Shown here: positions 46,082-54,310 of the stretch, piece by piece | Position numbering within the stretch: position 1 is the stretch's first letter | Layout of the letters: the number at the start of each line of letters is the position of its first letter | Assembly (NCBI GenBank): GCA_021295815.1 | Contig: JAGWBQ010000005.1 | Coordinates: 1 to 64,000, forward strand | Origin: Gemmatimonadota bacterium | Lineage (GTDB): Bacteria > Gemmatimonadota > Gemmatimonadetes > Longimicrobiales > Gaopeijiaceae | DNA: 64,000 bases | Direction: 5' to 3' | Translations under genes and position numbers: made by a program | Notes under the pieces: model-generated | Databases searched by the model: none | What the model saw: the letters and a program-made list of their open reading frames with translations, nothing else | Told to the model about the DNA's origin: nothing

Positions 46082-46984
46082 ATGAGCGCCGAGATCATCT
46101 CGGGGAAGTCGATCGCCCAGGAGTTGCGATCGGAAATCGAAGACGGCATCGCCAGGTTGAAGGACGCGGGCGGGCCGACGCCGGGGCTCGCGACCGTGCT
46201 GGTGGGAGAAGATCCCGCCTCGCAGATGTACGTGGACATGAAGAACCGGACCGCCGCTGCGCTGGGCATATCGTCGCGCCAGATCACGCTCGACGCCGAT
46301 GCGACCCAGGACGAGCTTCTAGGTCTGGTGGCCGGCCTGAACGCCGATCCGGACGTCCACGGCATCCTGGTCCAGCTACCTCTGCCCCACGGAATCGACG
46401 AGGCTGCGGTGCTGGAGGCGGTCTCTCCTTCCAAGGACGTGGACGGCTTCCACCCGGTGAACGTCGGACGACTCTCCACGGGCTCCGGCTTCTTCTTCGC
46501 GCCGTGTACGCCGGTCGGGGTGATCGAGATGCTGGTACGCAGCGGCAACGACCCCTCGGGGAAGCACGTGGTGGTGGTGGGTCGCTCGAACATCGTCGGA
46601 CGGCCGCTGGTGAACCTCCTCTCCCGCAAGGGACGGGGCGGAAACGCGACCGTCACCGTATGCCACTCGCGAACTCCCGATCTGAGCCTCCACACCCGTC
46701 AGGCCGACATCCTGGCGGTTGCGATCGGCAGACCGGAGATGATAACCGGCGAGATGGTAAAGCCGGGCGCGGTCGTCATCGACGTGGGCACCAATCGGGT
46801 GAAGGCTCCGGGGCGGTCCAAGGGATACAGGGTATGTGGGGACGTGCTCTTCGACGAGGTGAGCGAGGTCGCTTCTGCGATCTCCCCGGTGCCGGGCGGC
46901 GTAGGCCCGATGACGATCACCATGCTGCTGGCCAACACGCTGCGCTCGGCGGAGATCGAGTTCGAGGCGAAACTTGGCGGTTAG
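46082..46984 (+). CDS. folD: Bifunctional methylene-THF dehydrogenase/cyclohydrolase FolD
   Basis: This 300-residue enzyme interconverts 5,10-methylene-, methenyl- and 10-formyl-tetrahydrofolate with NADP. Signatures: GLATVLVGEDPASQMYVDMK (with the catalytic Lys of the YVxxK motif), GILVQLPLPHGID, PSKDVDGFHPVNVGRL, PCTPVGVIEML, the nucleotide-binding VVVVGRSNIVGRPLVNLL, and VCGDVLFDEV then PVPGGVGPMTITML. A good ribosome-binding site (TAGGAGAG) precedes the ATG. It overlaps xseA by 11 bp. Length is typical. Confidence 0.96.
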   Translation: MSAEIISGKSIAQELRSEIEDGIARLKDAGGPTPGLATVLVGEDPASQMYVDMKNRTAAALGISSRQITLDADATQDELLGLVAGLNADPDVHGILVQLPLPHGIDEAAVLEAVSPSKDVDGFHPVNVGRLSTGSGFFFAPCTPVGVIEMLVRSGNDPSGKHVVVVGRSNIVGRPLVNLLSRKGRGGNATVTVCHSRTPDLSLHTRQADILAVAIGRPEMITGEMVKPGAVVIDVGTNRVKAPGRSKGYRVCGDVLFDEVSEVASAISPVPGGVGPMTITMLLANTLRSAEIEFEAKLGG

Positions 46985-48185
46985 GGTCCCCGGTCCCAAA
47001 GCCGTCTGGTCGGTCTGGAGGATCAACCAGGCCGCGAAACGGCTTCTCGAGAGCCAGACGCGCCTGCTCTGGGTGGCCGGCGAGGTCGGCAGTTGGACGA
47101 GGTCCCGGTCCGGCCACCGCTACTTCACTCTGATCGACGAGCGGGCGGAACTGCGTTGCGTGCTCTTCGCCGACGATGCCTGGCGGCTGCCCATGGAACC
47201 GGAAAGAGGCGCGAGCGTTCGCGTTTTCGGACAGCTCACCATCTACGAGGCCCGAGGCAGTTTCCAGCTCCGGGCGAAGAGGATCGAGGCCGAAGGCGGG
47301 GAAGGGCTCTGGCAGATAGCCTTCGACCGTCTACGCTCGCTCCTCGATTCCGAGGGGCTGCTCGACCCGGCCCGTAAGCGCCGGCTTCCCGCGCATCCGC
47401 AGACCGTCGCGGTGGTCACCTCCCCGGCGGGGGCGGCTGTCCACGACGTGCTGTCGGTGGTCGGGCGCAGGGCGCCTTGGGTGCGAGTGGTGGTGAGTCC
47501 CACCGTCGTCCAGGGCGAAGCCGCCGCCGAACAGATAGCCCGGGCCATGAAGAGGGCGACGGAACACGACCCGGCCGTTATCCTCCTGTGCAGGGGCGGC
47601 GGAGGACCCGAGGATCTCTTCGCCTTCAATCAGGAGCCGGTCGCGCGAGCCATAGTCGAGTCGCCGGTGCCGGTTCTCACCGGGATCGGTCACGAGGTCG
47701 ATCGGACCATCGCCGACCTCGTCGCCGACCGCGCGGCCCCGACGCCCTCCGCCGCCGCGGAGCTCGCGGTCTCCCACGCCGGCGACACGCTTTCCCAGCT
47801 GACGGCAACCGGGACCGTGCTGCGAGAGTGCCTGCGGGACGTGGCGCGGTCGCGTCGCCAGCTCTTCCGGGAGCGCTCGCTGGAGCTGGAGAGGGCGGGA
47901 ACGAAGATGATCGACCGGTTGCGCGGTCGCGTGGCGGGAACTCGCTCCGAAATGGAGAACGCCGTGCACGGCGTCACGGCCCGCCGAAGGCGGGAACTCT
48001 CCGAATCGGCCGCTCTTCTCGACTCCATATCCCCTCTTGCCACACTGGCCCGCGGCTACTCGGTCGCTCGCGATGCCCACGGCCGCGTTCTCAGCCGTCG
48101 CGCCGACTTCCCGACGGACTTCCGCTTTTCGCTGAGGGTGACGGACGGGGAAGTGGCGTGCCGCGCGTCCGGGGACGCCCTGTGA
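46974..48185 (+). CDS. xseA: Exodeoxyribonuclease VII large subunit
   Basis: This 403-residue protein has an OB-fold N-terminus (LLWVAGEVGSWTRSRSGHRYF, here in two parts: LLWVAGEVGSW and GHRYFTLIDERAELRCVLF) and the catalytic core with PQTVAVVTSPAGAAVHDVL, CRGGGGPEDLFAFNQEPVAR, PVLTGIGHEVDRTIADLVAD and RAAPTPSAAAELA. A coiled-coil C-terminal region ends in LARGYSVARDAHGRVL. It degrades single-stranded DNA with XseB. The start is a TTG inside folD, chosen because it precedes the conserved WSVWRINQAAKRLL. The stop overlaps xseB by 4 bp. Confidence 0.95.
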   Translation: MAVRVPGPKAVWSVWRINQAAKRLLESQTRLLWVAGEVGSWTRSRSGHRYFTLIDERAELRCVLFADDAWRLPMEPERGASVRVFGQLTIYEARGSFQLRAKRIEAEGGEGLWQIAFDRLRSLLDSEGLLDPARKRRLPAHPQTVAVVTSPAGAAVHDVLSVVGRRAPWVRVVVSPTVVQGEAAAEQIARAMKRATEHDPAVILLCRGGGGPEDLFAFNQEPVARAIVESPVPVLTGIGHEVDRTIADLVADRAAPTPSAAAELAVSHAGDTLSQLTATGTVLRECLRDVARSRRQLFRERSLELERAGTKMIDRLRGRVAGTRSEMENAVHGVTARRRRELSESAALLDSISPLATLARGYSVARDAHGRVLSRRADFPTDFRFSLRVTDGEVACRASGDAL

Positions 48186-48481
48186 GTCCGGAAGAGTCCG
48201 TGAACGTTCGGCAGAGCTCGCCGGCGGATCGGTCGGAAGGGGATGCGCGGAACGTCGAAAGCCACCTCGCCCGGCTCGCCGAGATCGTTTCCGAGATGCA
48301 GTCCGGGCGCTTGGGGCTCGACGAGACGCTCGCCCTCTTCGAGGAAGGTATCGAACACGTCAGGATCACCGAGCAGGTGCTCACCCGCGCCGAGCGCAAG
48401 GTCGAGGAGATCATCGAGGGTGGACGTACGCGACCGTTCGCCGAAGAGCGCACCGGCGACCGGGGCCCGAGCTCGAAGTAG
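48182..48481 (+). CDS. xseB: Exodeoxyribonuclease VII small subunit
   Basis: This 99-residue protein starts at a GTG overlapping the xseA stop. Its core, HLARLAEIVSEMQSGRLGLD followed by ETLALFEEGIEHVR, is the conserved XseB segment of two antiparallel helices that bind the large subunit's coiled coil. A polar N-terminal extension (about 25 residues) and a C-terminal tail surround it. Functions only in complex with XseA. ispA follows after 7 bp. Confidence 0.93.
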   Translation: MSPEESVNVRQSSPADRSEGDARNVESHLARLAEIVSEMQSGRLGLDETLALFEEGIEHVRITEQVLTRAERKVEEIIEGGRTRPFAEERTGDRGPSSK

Positions 48482-48488
48482 GGCAGCA

Positions 48489-49424
48489 ATGGCTCCGCCC
48501 GAAGACGCCGCCGGCATCGAGCTGGCCCACTACCTCCGTGAGGGGAGGGGCAAGGTGGACCGCGCTCTCGACCGCGCAGGGAGCTGGCTCGCGGAGGGGC
48601 TGGGGAATCTCGTCGCGGACAAGATCAATTCCGCCAGCGCCTACGCCGTCTCGGGCGGCGGCAAACGCATACGACCGCTTCTCTGCGCGGCGGCCTACCG
48701 GGCCTGCGGCGGGCAGGCTTCCGACGATGCCCTCTTCGACTTCGCCGCCTCCATCGAGCTCGTGCACGCATCCTCCCTCATGCACGACGACCTGCCCTGC
48801 ATGGACGACGCCGAGCTCCGGCGGGGGACACCGGTGCCGCATCTCGTCTACGGAGAACGCGCCACCATGCTCGCGGGTGCCATCCTGATTCCCGCCGCCG
48901 TTCTTCTGGCCTTCGAGTCCTCGGCGGCCCTCGAATGCGGAACCGACGGCGGCCGGAAGGCGGCCATCGCTCTGGCACGGGCCTCCGGCGCACCCGGCAT
49001 GGTCGGGGGGCAATGGCTCGACCTCATGGCCGAGAACCGGGTCCTGAGCATCGAGGAGCTCGACGACCTCCATCGCCGCAAGACGGGCGCCCTGCTCGCG
49101 GTCTCTCCGGAGATGGGGGCACGGGCCGCCGCCGCCTCGGCGGAGAGGATCGAGGCGCTTCACCGCTACGGAGCCTCTCTCGGACTGGCCTTCCAGATCG
49201 TGGACGACATCCTCGACGCGACCGGTGATGCGGCCACCTTGGGCAAGGAACCGAGCGATGCGGAACTCGGTAAGTCGACCTATGTTTCGCACTGGGGCGT
49301 GGAAGCGGCCAGGGCCAGGGCACGCGAGGAGGCCGAGCGAGCTCTCGCCGCCCTCGACGGGGCAGGCCTCGGCACGCCCGTCCTAAGCGCTCTCGCCGAG
49401 CTGGTCGTAAGCCGTCGGCGCTAA
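48489..49424 (+). CDS. ispA: Polyprenyl (farnesyl/geranylgeranyl) diphosphate synthase
   Basis: This 311-residue trans-isoprenyl diphosphate synthase has GGGKRIRPLLCAAAY, the first Asp-rich motif as MHDDLPCMDD (about residues 97-106), a KTGALL segment, and the second motif LAFQIVDDILDATGD. It condenses IPP with allylic diphosphates. The residues before the first motif (ASSLMHDDLPCMDD) are of the bacterial IspA type, suggesting farnesyl or geranylgeranyl product, but chain length cannot be fixed by eye. It lies between xseB and dxs, the usual neighbourhood. Confidence 0.92.
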   Translation: MAPPEDAAGIELAHYLREGRGKVDRALDRAGSWLAEGLGNLVADKINSASAYAVSGGGKRIRPLLCAAAYRACGGQASDDALFDFAASIELVHASSLMHDDLPCMDDAELRRGTPVPHLVYGERATMLAGAILIPAAVLLAFESSAALECGTDGGRKAAIALARASGAPGMVGGQWLDLMAENRVLSIEELDDLHRRKTGALLAVSPEMGARAAAASAERIEALHRYGASLGLAFQIVDDILDATGDAATLGKEPSDAELGKSTYVSHWGVEAARARAREEAERALAALDGAGLGTPVLSALAELVVSRRR

Positions 49425-49477
49425 CCGGCTTGCTCGCGAGACCAGCATGGCAAACCTAATGCCAGGAGGCATGCACC

Positions 49478-51394
49478 ATGTCAATACTTGATCGCATAAA
49501 CTCGCCGGAAGATCTGAGACGTCTCCCGGCGGAGAAGCTGGAAGAGGTCGTGTCGGCGGTTCGCGACCGCCATATCGACGTCGTGGCCAGCAAGGGCGGT
49601 CACTTCGGCGCCTCCTTGGGCGTGGCCGAGATCACCGTGGCGCTCCACTATGCCTTCGACACGCCTCGCGACCAGCTCGTGTGGGACACCGGGCACCAGG
49701 CCTACATCCACAAAGTGCTCACAGGCCGCAACGAGAAGTTGCCGACCATAAGGACCTTCAAGGGTTTGGCGCCATTCCTGAGACGCGACGAGTCCGAGTA
49801 CGACACTTTCGGCGCGGGCCATGCGGCCACCTCGATATCGGCGGCCTGGGGCATGGCGGTGGGGCGCGACCTCGGCGACGAGGACTTCGACGTGGTCGCG
49901 ATCATCGGGGACGGAGCCATGGGCTGCGGTCTGGCCTACGAGGCCCTCAACAACGCGGGCCATACCGACCGGGATTTCGTGGTCGTCCTGAACGACAACG
50001 ACATGTCCATCGCCCCAGCCGTCGGCGCACTCAACAAGTACCTCACCGGCGTCATGACCAGCCGGATCTACGACCGCGTGCGCGGGATCGTCGGAAGCGT
50101 GCTCAGACGCACTCCCACCTCCCTGGGCGACACCCTCGAGGAGGTGGCGGGCAAGATCGAGGACGGCGTCAAGCACGTATTCGGCCCCGGCATGCTCTTC
50201 GAGGAGCTGGGTTTCCGCTACGTCGGCCCCGTGGACGGCCACAACGTCGACGAGCTCGTGCGCACCTTCGAAAACGTCCGTCGAATGAAAGGGCCGATAC
50301 TGGTGCACGCGCTCACGACGAAGGGGAAGGGCTACTCCCTCGCCGAGGGCGACCCATGGACCTGGCACGCGTCCGGCCCCTTCGACCGCACCACGGGGGA
50401 GGGAAGCGCCTCGGGGCCGTCCTCCCGTCCGCGCTACCAGAAGATCTTCGGCAGAGGGCTCATCGAGCTGGCCGACCGAGACGAGCGCGTGGTGGGCATC
50501 ACAGCGGCAATGCCGGACGGCACCTCCACCGACATCTTCCAGAAGGCGCACCCGGACCGCTATTTCGATGTGGGGATAGCGGAGGGCCACGGCGTCACCT
50601 TCGCCGCCGGTCTGGCTACCAGGGGTGTCAAGCCGGTGGTGGCCATTTACTCCACCTTCCTACAACGCGCCTTCGACTCGATCGTCCACGACGTCGCTCT
50701 CCAGCGACTGCCCGTGGTTTTCGGCATGGACCGGGCGGGGATCGCCGGAGCCGACGGACCCACTCACCACGGCGCACTGGACATCGCATACATGCTCGCC
50801 GTCCCGGGGATGACGGTCACGGCGCCGAGGAGCGGCTCCGAGATGCTCGCCCTGCTTCGTCTGGCGCTCGATTCGAACGAGGGGCCGTGGAGCGTGCGCT
50901 GGCCGCGTGATCGGACCCCCGATGACGTACCGCCGCTCGCCAGGATCCCGAAGGTCGAGCCTTTCACATGGGAGATTCTGCGGGAGGGTTCGCGGTGCGC
51001 CATGCTCTGCGTCGGCACCATGGTCGAGACCGCCCTGGAGGTGGCCGGACGCCTCGACGAACGGGAGGTCGACGTCACGGTGGTCAACTGTCGTTTCCTC
51101 AAGCCCTACGACCGCGAGAAGTTCACCCGCCTCGCGCAAGGCCACGAACTCCTGGTCACGATGGAGGAGGGTACGGTGACCAACGGCTTCGGGGCGTTCA
51201 TGGCCAGGGAGTTGGCGGATCTCTCGTTGAGCCGCCCGCCGCGCACGATCTCGCTCGGCATGCCGGACGACTTCGTCGAGCACGGCTCACGGGAGGAGCT
51301 GCTCGCGGACATCGGGTTGGACGCGGGCAGCGTGGCGGACAAGGTGCTGGCGGCGCTGCAAGCCCCAATGAAGATGACCGTTGCCGCCGGGTAA
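49478..51394 (+). CDS. dxs: 1-deoxy-D-xylulose-5-phosphate synthase
   Basis: This 638-residue thiamine-diphosphate enzyme starts the MEP isoprenoid pathway from pyruvate and glyceraldehyde-3-phosphate. It has HFGASLGVAEITVALHY, WDTGHQAYIHKVLTGR, the ThDP site IIGDGAMGCGLAYEALNNAG, GPVDGHNVDELV, the transketolase-like pyrimidine domain (GRGLIELADRDERVVGITAA; ADGPTHHGALDIAYM) and the C-terminal domain. A strong AGGAGG lies 11 bp before the ATG. It follows ispA by 53 bp. Length is typical. Confidence 0.96.
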   Translation: MSILDRINSPEDLRRLPAEKLEEVVSAVRDRHIDVVASKGGHFGASLGVAEITVALHYAFDTPRDQLVWDTGHQAYIHKVLTGRNEKLPTIRTFKGLAPFLRRDESEYDTFGAGHAATSISAAWGMAVGRDLGDEDFDVVAIIGDGAMGCGLAYEALNNAGHTDRDFVVVLNDNDMSIAPAVGALNKYLTGVMTSRIYDRVRGIVGSVLRRTPTSLGDTLEEVAGKIEDGVKHVFGPGMLFEELGFRYVGPVDGHNVDELVRTFENVRRMKGPILVHALTTKGKGYSLAEGDPWTWHASGPFDRTTGEGSASGPSSRPRYQKIFGRGLIELADRDERVVGITAAMPDGTSTDIFQKAHPDRYFDVGIAEGHGVTFAAGLATRGVKPVVAIYSTFLQRAFDSIVHDVALQRLPVVFGMDRAGIAGADGPTHHGALDIAYMLAVPGMTVTAPRSGSEMLALLRLALDSNEGPWSVRWPRDRTPDDVPPLARIPKVEPFTWEILREGSRCAMLCVGTMVETALEVAGRLDEREVDVTVVNCRFLKPYDREKFTRLAQGHELLVTMEEGTVTNGFGAFMARELADLSLSRPPRTISLGMPDDFVEHGSREELLADIGLDAGSVADKVLAALQAPMKMTVAAG

Positions 51395-51430
51395 GCGGCA
51401 CCGAACGGCTACCGCGCTCGACGCCGGGAC

Positions 51431-52345
51431 GTGAGCAGGGTAGGCGGGTTCGGACCGGAGGTGCGCACCGCAGGCGTGGTGCTGCGGAAGAGACTCCCGG
51501 AGACTCCCGTCATCGGCCGTCTGGTCTCGTTCGCCGCCGAGCGCGACATCGCCCTCTCCTTCGAGCCGGACGAGGAACGGGCGCCGGAGCCGGACGGGCT
51601 GCTCGGAACTTCGATCCTTCGTCTGGGATCCGGCCCGAGTCCGGACCTGATCGTCTCCCTCGGAGGCGACGGGACCATGCTCAGGGCGGCGAGGCGAGCC
51701 ATGGACCTGGGCGTGCCCGTGCTGGGCGTGAATCTGGGCCGGCTGGGCTTCCTCACCTCCGCTTCGGAGGCCGAGATGGAGGAGGGGCTGGGCATGGTGC
51801 TCGCCGGGAAGGCAAGACTCGACAGACGGTTCACCCTCACTGCGGAGATCGACGGCGACGGCGGGGAGCTCGTGGAAGCGCTCAACGACATCGTCGTCCA
51901 CACCGTGGGCGCGGCTCGCGTGGCCGCCTTCGAGCTTGCGATGGCCGACGAGGGCGACGACCAGCTCATAGGCGACTTCACCGCCGACGGCGTAATCGTC
52001 ACCACTCCCACCGGATCGACGGCATATTCGCTCTCGGCCGGAGGGCCCATCATCTCGCCGGGCGTGGAGTGCCTGGTCGTGACGGCCATCTGCCCCCACT
52101 CCCTGACCGTGCGCCCGCTCGTGATCCCGGCCGACGCCGCGCTGCGGATTAGGACGCCCGACGCCGGCGAGGAACTGAACCTGACCGCCGACGGACGTTT
52201 CTCGGGCAAGCTTTCAGCCAACCGCGAGGTGCGCATCCGCAGAGGGAAACGCAGTTGCGAGCTCGTCCGCCTTCCGGGCCATACCTTCTTCCGCACAATG
52301 CGCAGGAAACTGAATTGGGCGGCTCGTCCTCCAGAGAGAGGATGA
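51431..52345 (+). CDS. nadK: NAD kinase
   Basis: This 304-residue enzyme phosphorylates NAD to NADP. Hallmarks are LIVSLGGDGTMLRAARRAMD (GGDGT, about residues 74-93), VLGVNLGRLGFLTSAS, DGVIVTTPTGSTAYSLSAGG and PICP-type residues with LTVRPLVIP. It starts at a GTG 36 bp after dxs. The N-terminal 45 residues before the GGDGT domain are poorly conserved and the start could be somewhat later. It ends one base before the recN start, consistent with one transcript. Confidence 0.94.
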   Translation: MSRVGGFGPEVRTAGVVLRKRLPETPVIGRLVSFAAERDIALSFEPDEERAPEPDGLLGTSILRLGSGPSPDLIVSLGGDGTMLRAARRAMDLGVPVLGVNLGRLGFLTSASEAEMEEGLGMVLAGKARLDRRFTLTAEIDGDGGELVEALNDIVVHTVGAARVAAFELAMADEGDDQLIGDFTADGVIVTTPTGSTAYSLSAGGPIISPGVECLVVTAICPHSLTVRPLVIPADAALRIRTPDAGEELNLTADGRFSGKLSANREVRIRRGKRSCELVRLPGHTFFRTMRRKLNWAARPPERG

Positions 52346-52346
52346 G

Positions 52347-54026
52347 GTGCTGATCGAGATCCGGGTCAGGAACTACGCCGTCATCTCGGAACTCATCGTC
52401 GAACTCCACCGAGGACTCAACGTTCTCACGGGAGAAACCGGTGCCGGCAAGTCGGTCATAGTCGGCGCGTTGGCGTTGATAATGGGTGCGCGCGGCTCCG
52501 TCGACGTGATTCGGGTCGGGGCGGAAAAGGCGATCGTCGAGGCGGTATTCGACGTGCACGGGAACGCCGAGATCGAACAGGCGCTGGAGACGGGGGGCTT
52601 CGAAATCGAAGAAGGTCTTCTCATTCTCCGTCGCGAGATCGCGGCCGCAGGACGCAACAGAGCCTGGGTGAACGGCTCGCCGGCCACGGTTTCCGTCTTA
52701 GCTTCCCTCGGTTCTCACCTGGTCGACATACACGGACAGCACGAACATCAGTCGCTTTCAAGGCCGGGTGCGAGGGCCGATCTCCTCGACGCCTTCGCCG
52801 GGGCCGGGCCGGCGGCGGCGCGCGTGCGTGATCTCCACCGCGAAAACCTGCTCGCCCGCGACGCTCTCACATCGCTGGAGAAGGGCCTGAAGGAGACGGC
52901 ACAGAGAGCCGGCTACCTCCGCTTCAAGCTGAGCGAGATCGAGAATGTGAATCCGACGCGAGACGAGGACGACGAGCTGCGCCGCCGCGCGAGCACGCTC
53001 GAACATTCCGAGGACCTGGCCCGAGGCGCCGCGCAAGCCTACGAGCTGCTCTACGAACAGGACGGCTCGCTCACCGAGCAGGTGGACGTCGTCCGCTCCG
53101 CGCTTGAAGGGCTCAGCCGCTTCGACCCGGCTCTGGCCGAAGAGGCGGCCCGCGTCGGAGAGGCCGGCATGGCCCTGGAGGAGGTCGGACGTGCGCTGGG
53201 CGACTACGCTTCCCGTATCGATCACGATCCCGCCGAGCTGGCAAGGTTGCGCTCGCGGTTGGACGAACTTCAGAGGATCGGACGCAAGTACGGGCCCGAC
53301 CTCGACGACGTGCTCGCCGCAGCCTCGGAAGCTCGCCGCGAACTCGAGGCGCTCGACTGCTCCGCGAGGGATCTCGCAGCTCTCACGGCGAGGTGCGAAG
53401 AGGCTTCGGCCGGTCTGGAGCGCGCTGCCGCAGGCTTGACCGAGCTCCGCGACGCCGGGAGCGCCCGCCTGGCGGAGGCGGTGGCGGGCATCCTGCCGGC
53501 GCTGGGCATGGAAGGGGCGCGCTTCGTGGTCGAACTCGCCGCTAGGGACGAAATTACCGACGACGGAGCCGAGCGCATCGACTTCCTGGCCACGGCGAAC
53601 CCCGGCTTCGACCCGGCGCCCCTGAGCCAGGTGACGAGCGGAGGAGAGCTTTCGCGCATCATGCTGGCCCTACGGGCCGCATTGGCGTCGGCTCACGGCA
53701 CTCCGGTCCTGGTCTTCGACGAGGTGGACGCGGGCGTGGGCGGAGCGGTGGCGAACAGCTTGGGAACCAAGCTTGCCGAAGTGGCGTCCGAACACCAGGT
53801 GATCGTGGTCACCCATCTCGCCCAGGTCGCCTCCAAGGCCCGGACTCACCTCGTCGTGGAGAAGGCGGTCGCCGCCGACACCGTCACCGTGTCGATCAGG
53901 CGGATCCGGGGGCGCGAACGGGTCGGAGAGATCGCCAGAATGCTGGGTGGCGATCCTCGGTCCGCAGCCTCTCGCCGGCACGCCCGCGAACTGCTGGGTA
54001 GGGGAAGGCGCGGCGATCGAGCCTGA
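52347..54026 (+). CDS. recN: DNA repair protein RecN
   Basis: This 559-residue SMC-like ATPase acts in double-strand break repair. It starts at a GTG (LIEIRVRNYAVISELIVEL) and has the Walker A GLNVLTGETGAGKSVIVGAL, DIHGQHEHQSLSRPGARADL, a central coiled coil (about residues 150-370), the ABC signature SQVTSGGELSRIMLALRAAL, the Walker B VLVFDEVDAGVGG, and VTHLAQVASKA. Length and order are typical. Last gene of the long thrS-recN run; the 245-bp gap after it has no clear terminator hairpin. Confidence 0.96.
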   Translation: MLIEIRVRNYAVISELIVELHRGLNVLTGETGAGKSVIVGALALIMGARGSVDVIRVGAEKAIVEAVFDVHGNAEIEQALETGGFEIEEGLLILRREIAAAGRNRAWVNGSPATVSVLASLGSHLVDIHGQHEHQSLSRPGARADLLDAFAGAGPAAARVRDLHRENLLARDALTSLEKGLKETAQRAGYLRFKLSEIENVNPTRDEDDELRRRASTLEHSEDLARGAAQAYELLYEQDGSLTEQVDVVRSALEGLSRFDPALAEEAARVGEAGMALEEVGRALGDYASRIDHDPAELARLRSRLDELQRIGRKYGPDLDDVLAAASEARRELEALDCSARDLAALTARCEEASAGLERAAAGLTELRDAGSARLAEAVAGILPALGMEGARFVVELAARDEITDDGAERIDFLATANPGFDPAPLSQVTSGGELSRIMLALRAALASAHGTPVLVFDEVDAGVGGAVANSLGTKLAEVASEHQVIVVTHLAQVASKARTHLVVEKAVAADTVTVSIRRIRGRERVGEIARMLGGDPRSAASRRHARELLGRGRRGDRA

Positions 54027-54268
54027 AGGAGTCTCGCCCTCGCTGGCTCGACTTCACGCATGTCGGCAGGTCACGGTTCCGCTCGCCGAGCGTACTGGAG
54101 CTTTGGCGGCCCGGGATCTTCCGGACCCGTTCGATCCGCGCTGACCGGTCGCGGCGACTGCGGCCTGCCCAGGTCGCACCGATCACGGCCTGGCGGGTAT
54201 CCGGAAAACGGTCCCTCGCGGCCGGCGCCTCGGCCTCCGGCGCCTCCGGAATATCGACTTCGCGTTCG
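54027..54268. other. Intergenic stretch between recN and the second sortilin-like gene
   Basis: No gene, tRNA or strong hairpin was recognised in these 242 bp. A minus-strand frame beginning MYEREVDIPEAPEAEAP (from 54273) runs into recN and looks like chance coding. Promoter elements for the downstream gene must lie here but no well-spaced pair stands out. Confidence 0.4.
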
Positions 54269-54310
54269 TACATGGAGCCCCCGTTGACGTATATGGAGCC
54301 CCCGTTGAAG
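54269..54310 (+). repeat. 21-bp tandem duplication at the start of a sortilin-like gene
   Basis: Units 54269-54289 and 54290-54310 differ at two positions; both contain ATGGAGCCCCCGTTGA. Each unit can be read either as an ATG start (54272, 54293; all in one frame) or as a GGAG ribosome-binding site placed 6 bp before a TTG (54284, 54305). Three or more alternative starts for the same protein result. Confidence 0.9.

Noticed and set aside
53896-54273. Minus-strand frame starting MYEREVDIPEAP between recN and the sortilin-like gene
   Set aside because: Its N-terminus looks protein-like, but it soon runs antisense through the conserved end of recN and has no ribosome-binding site.
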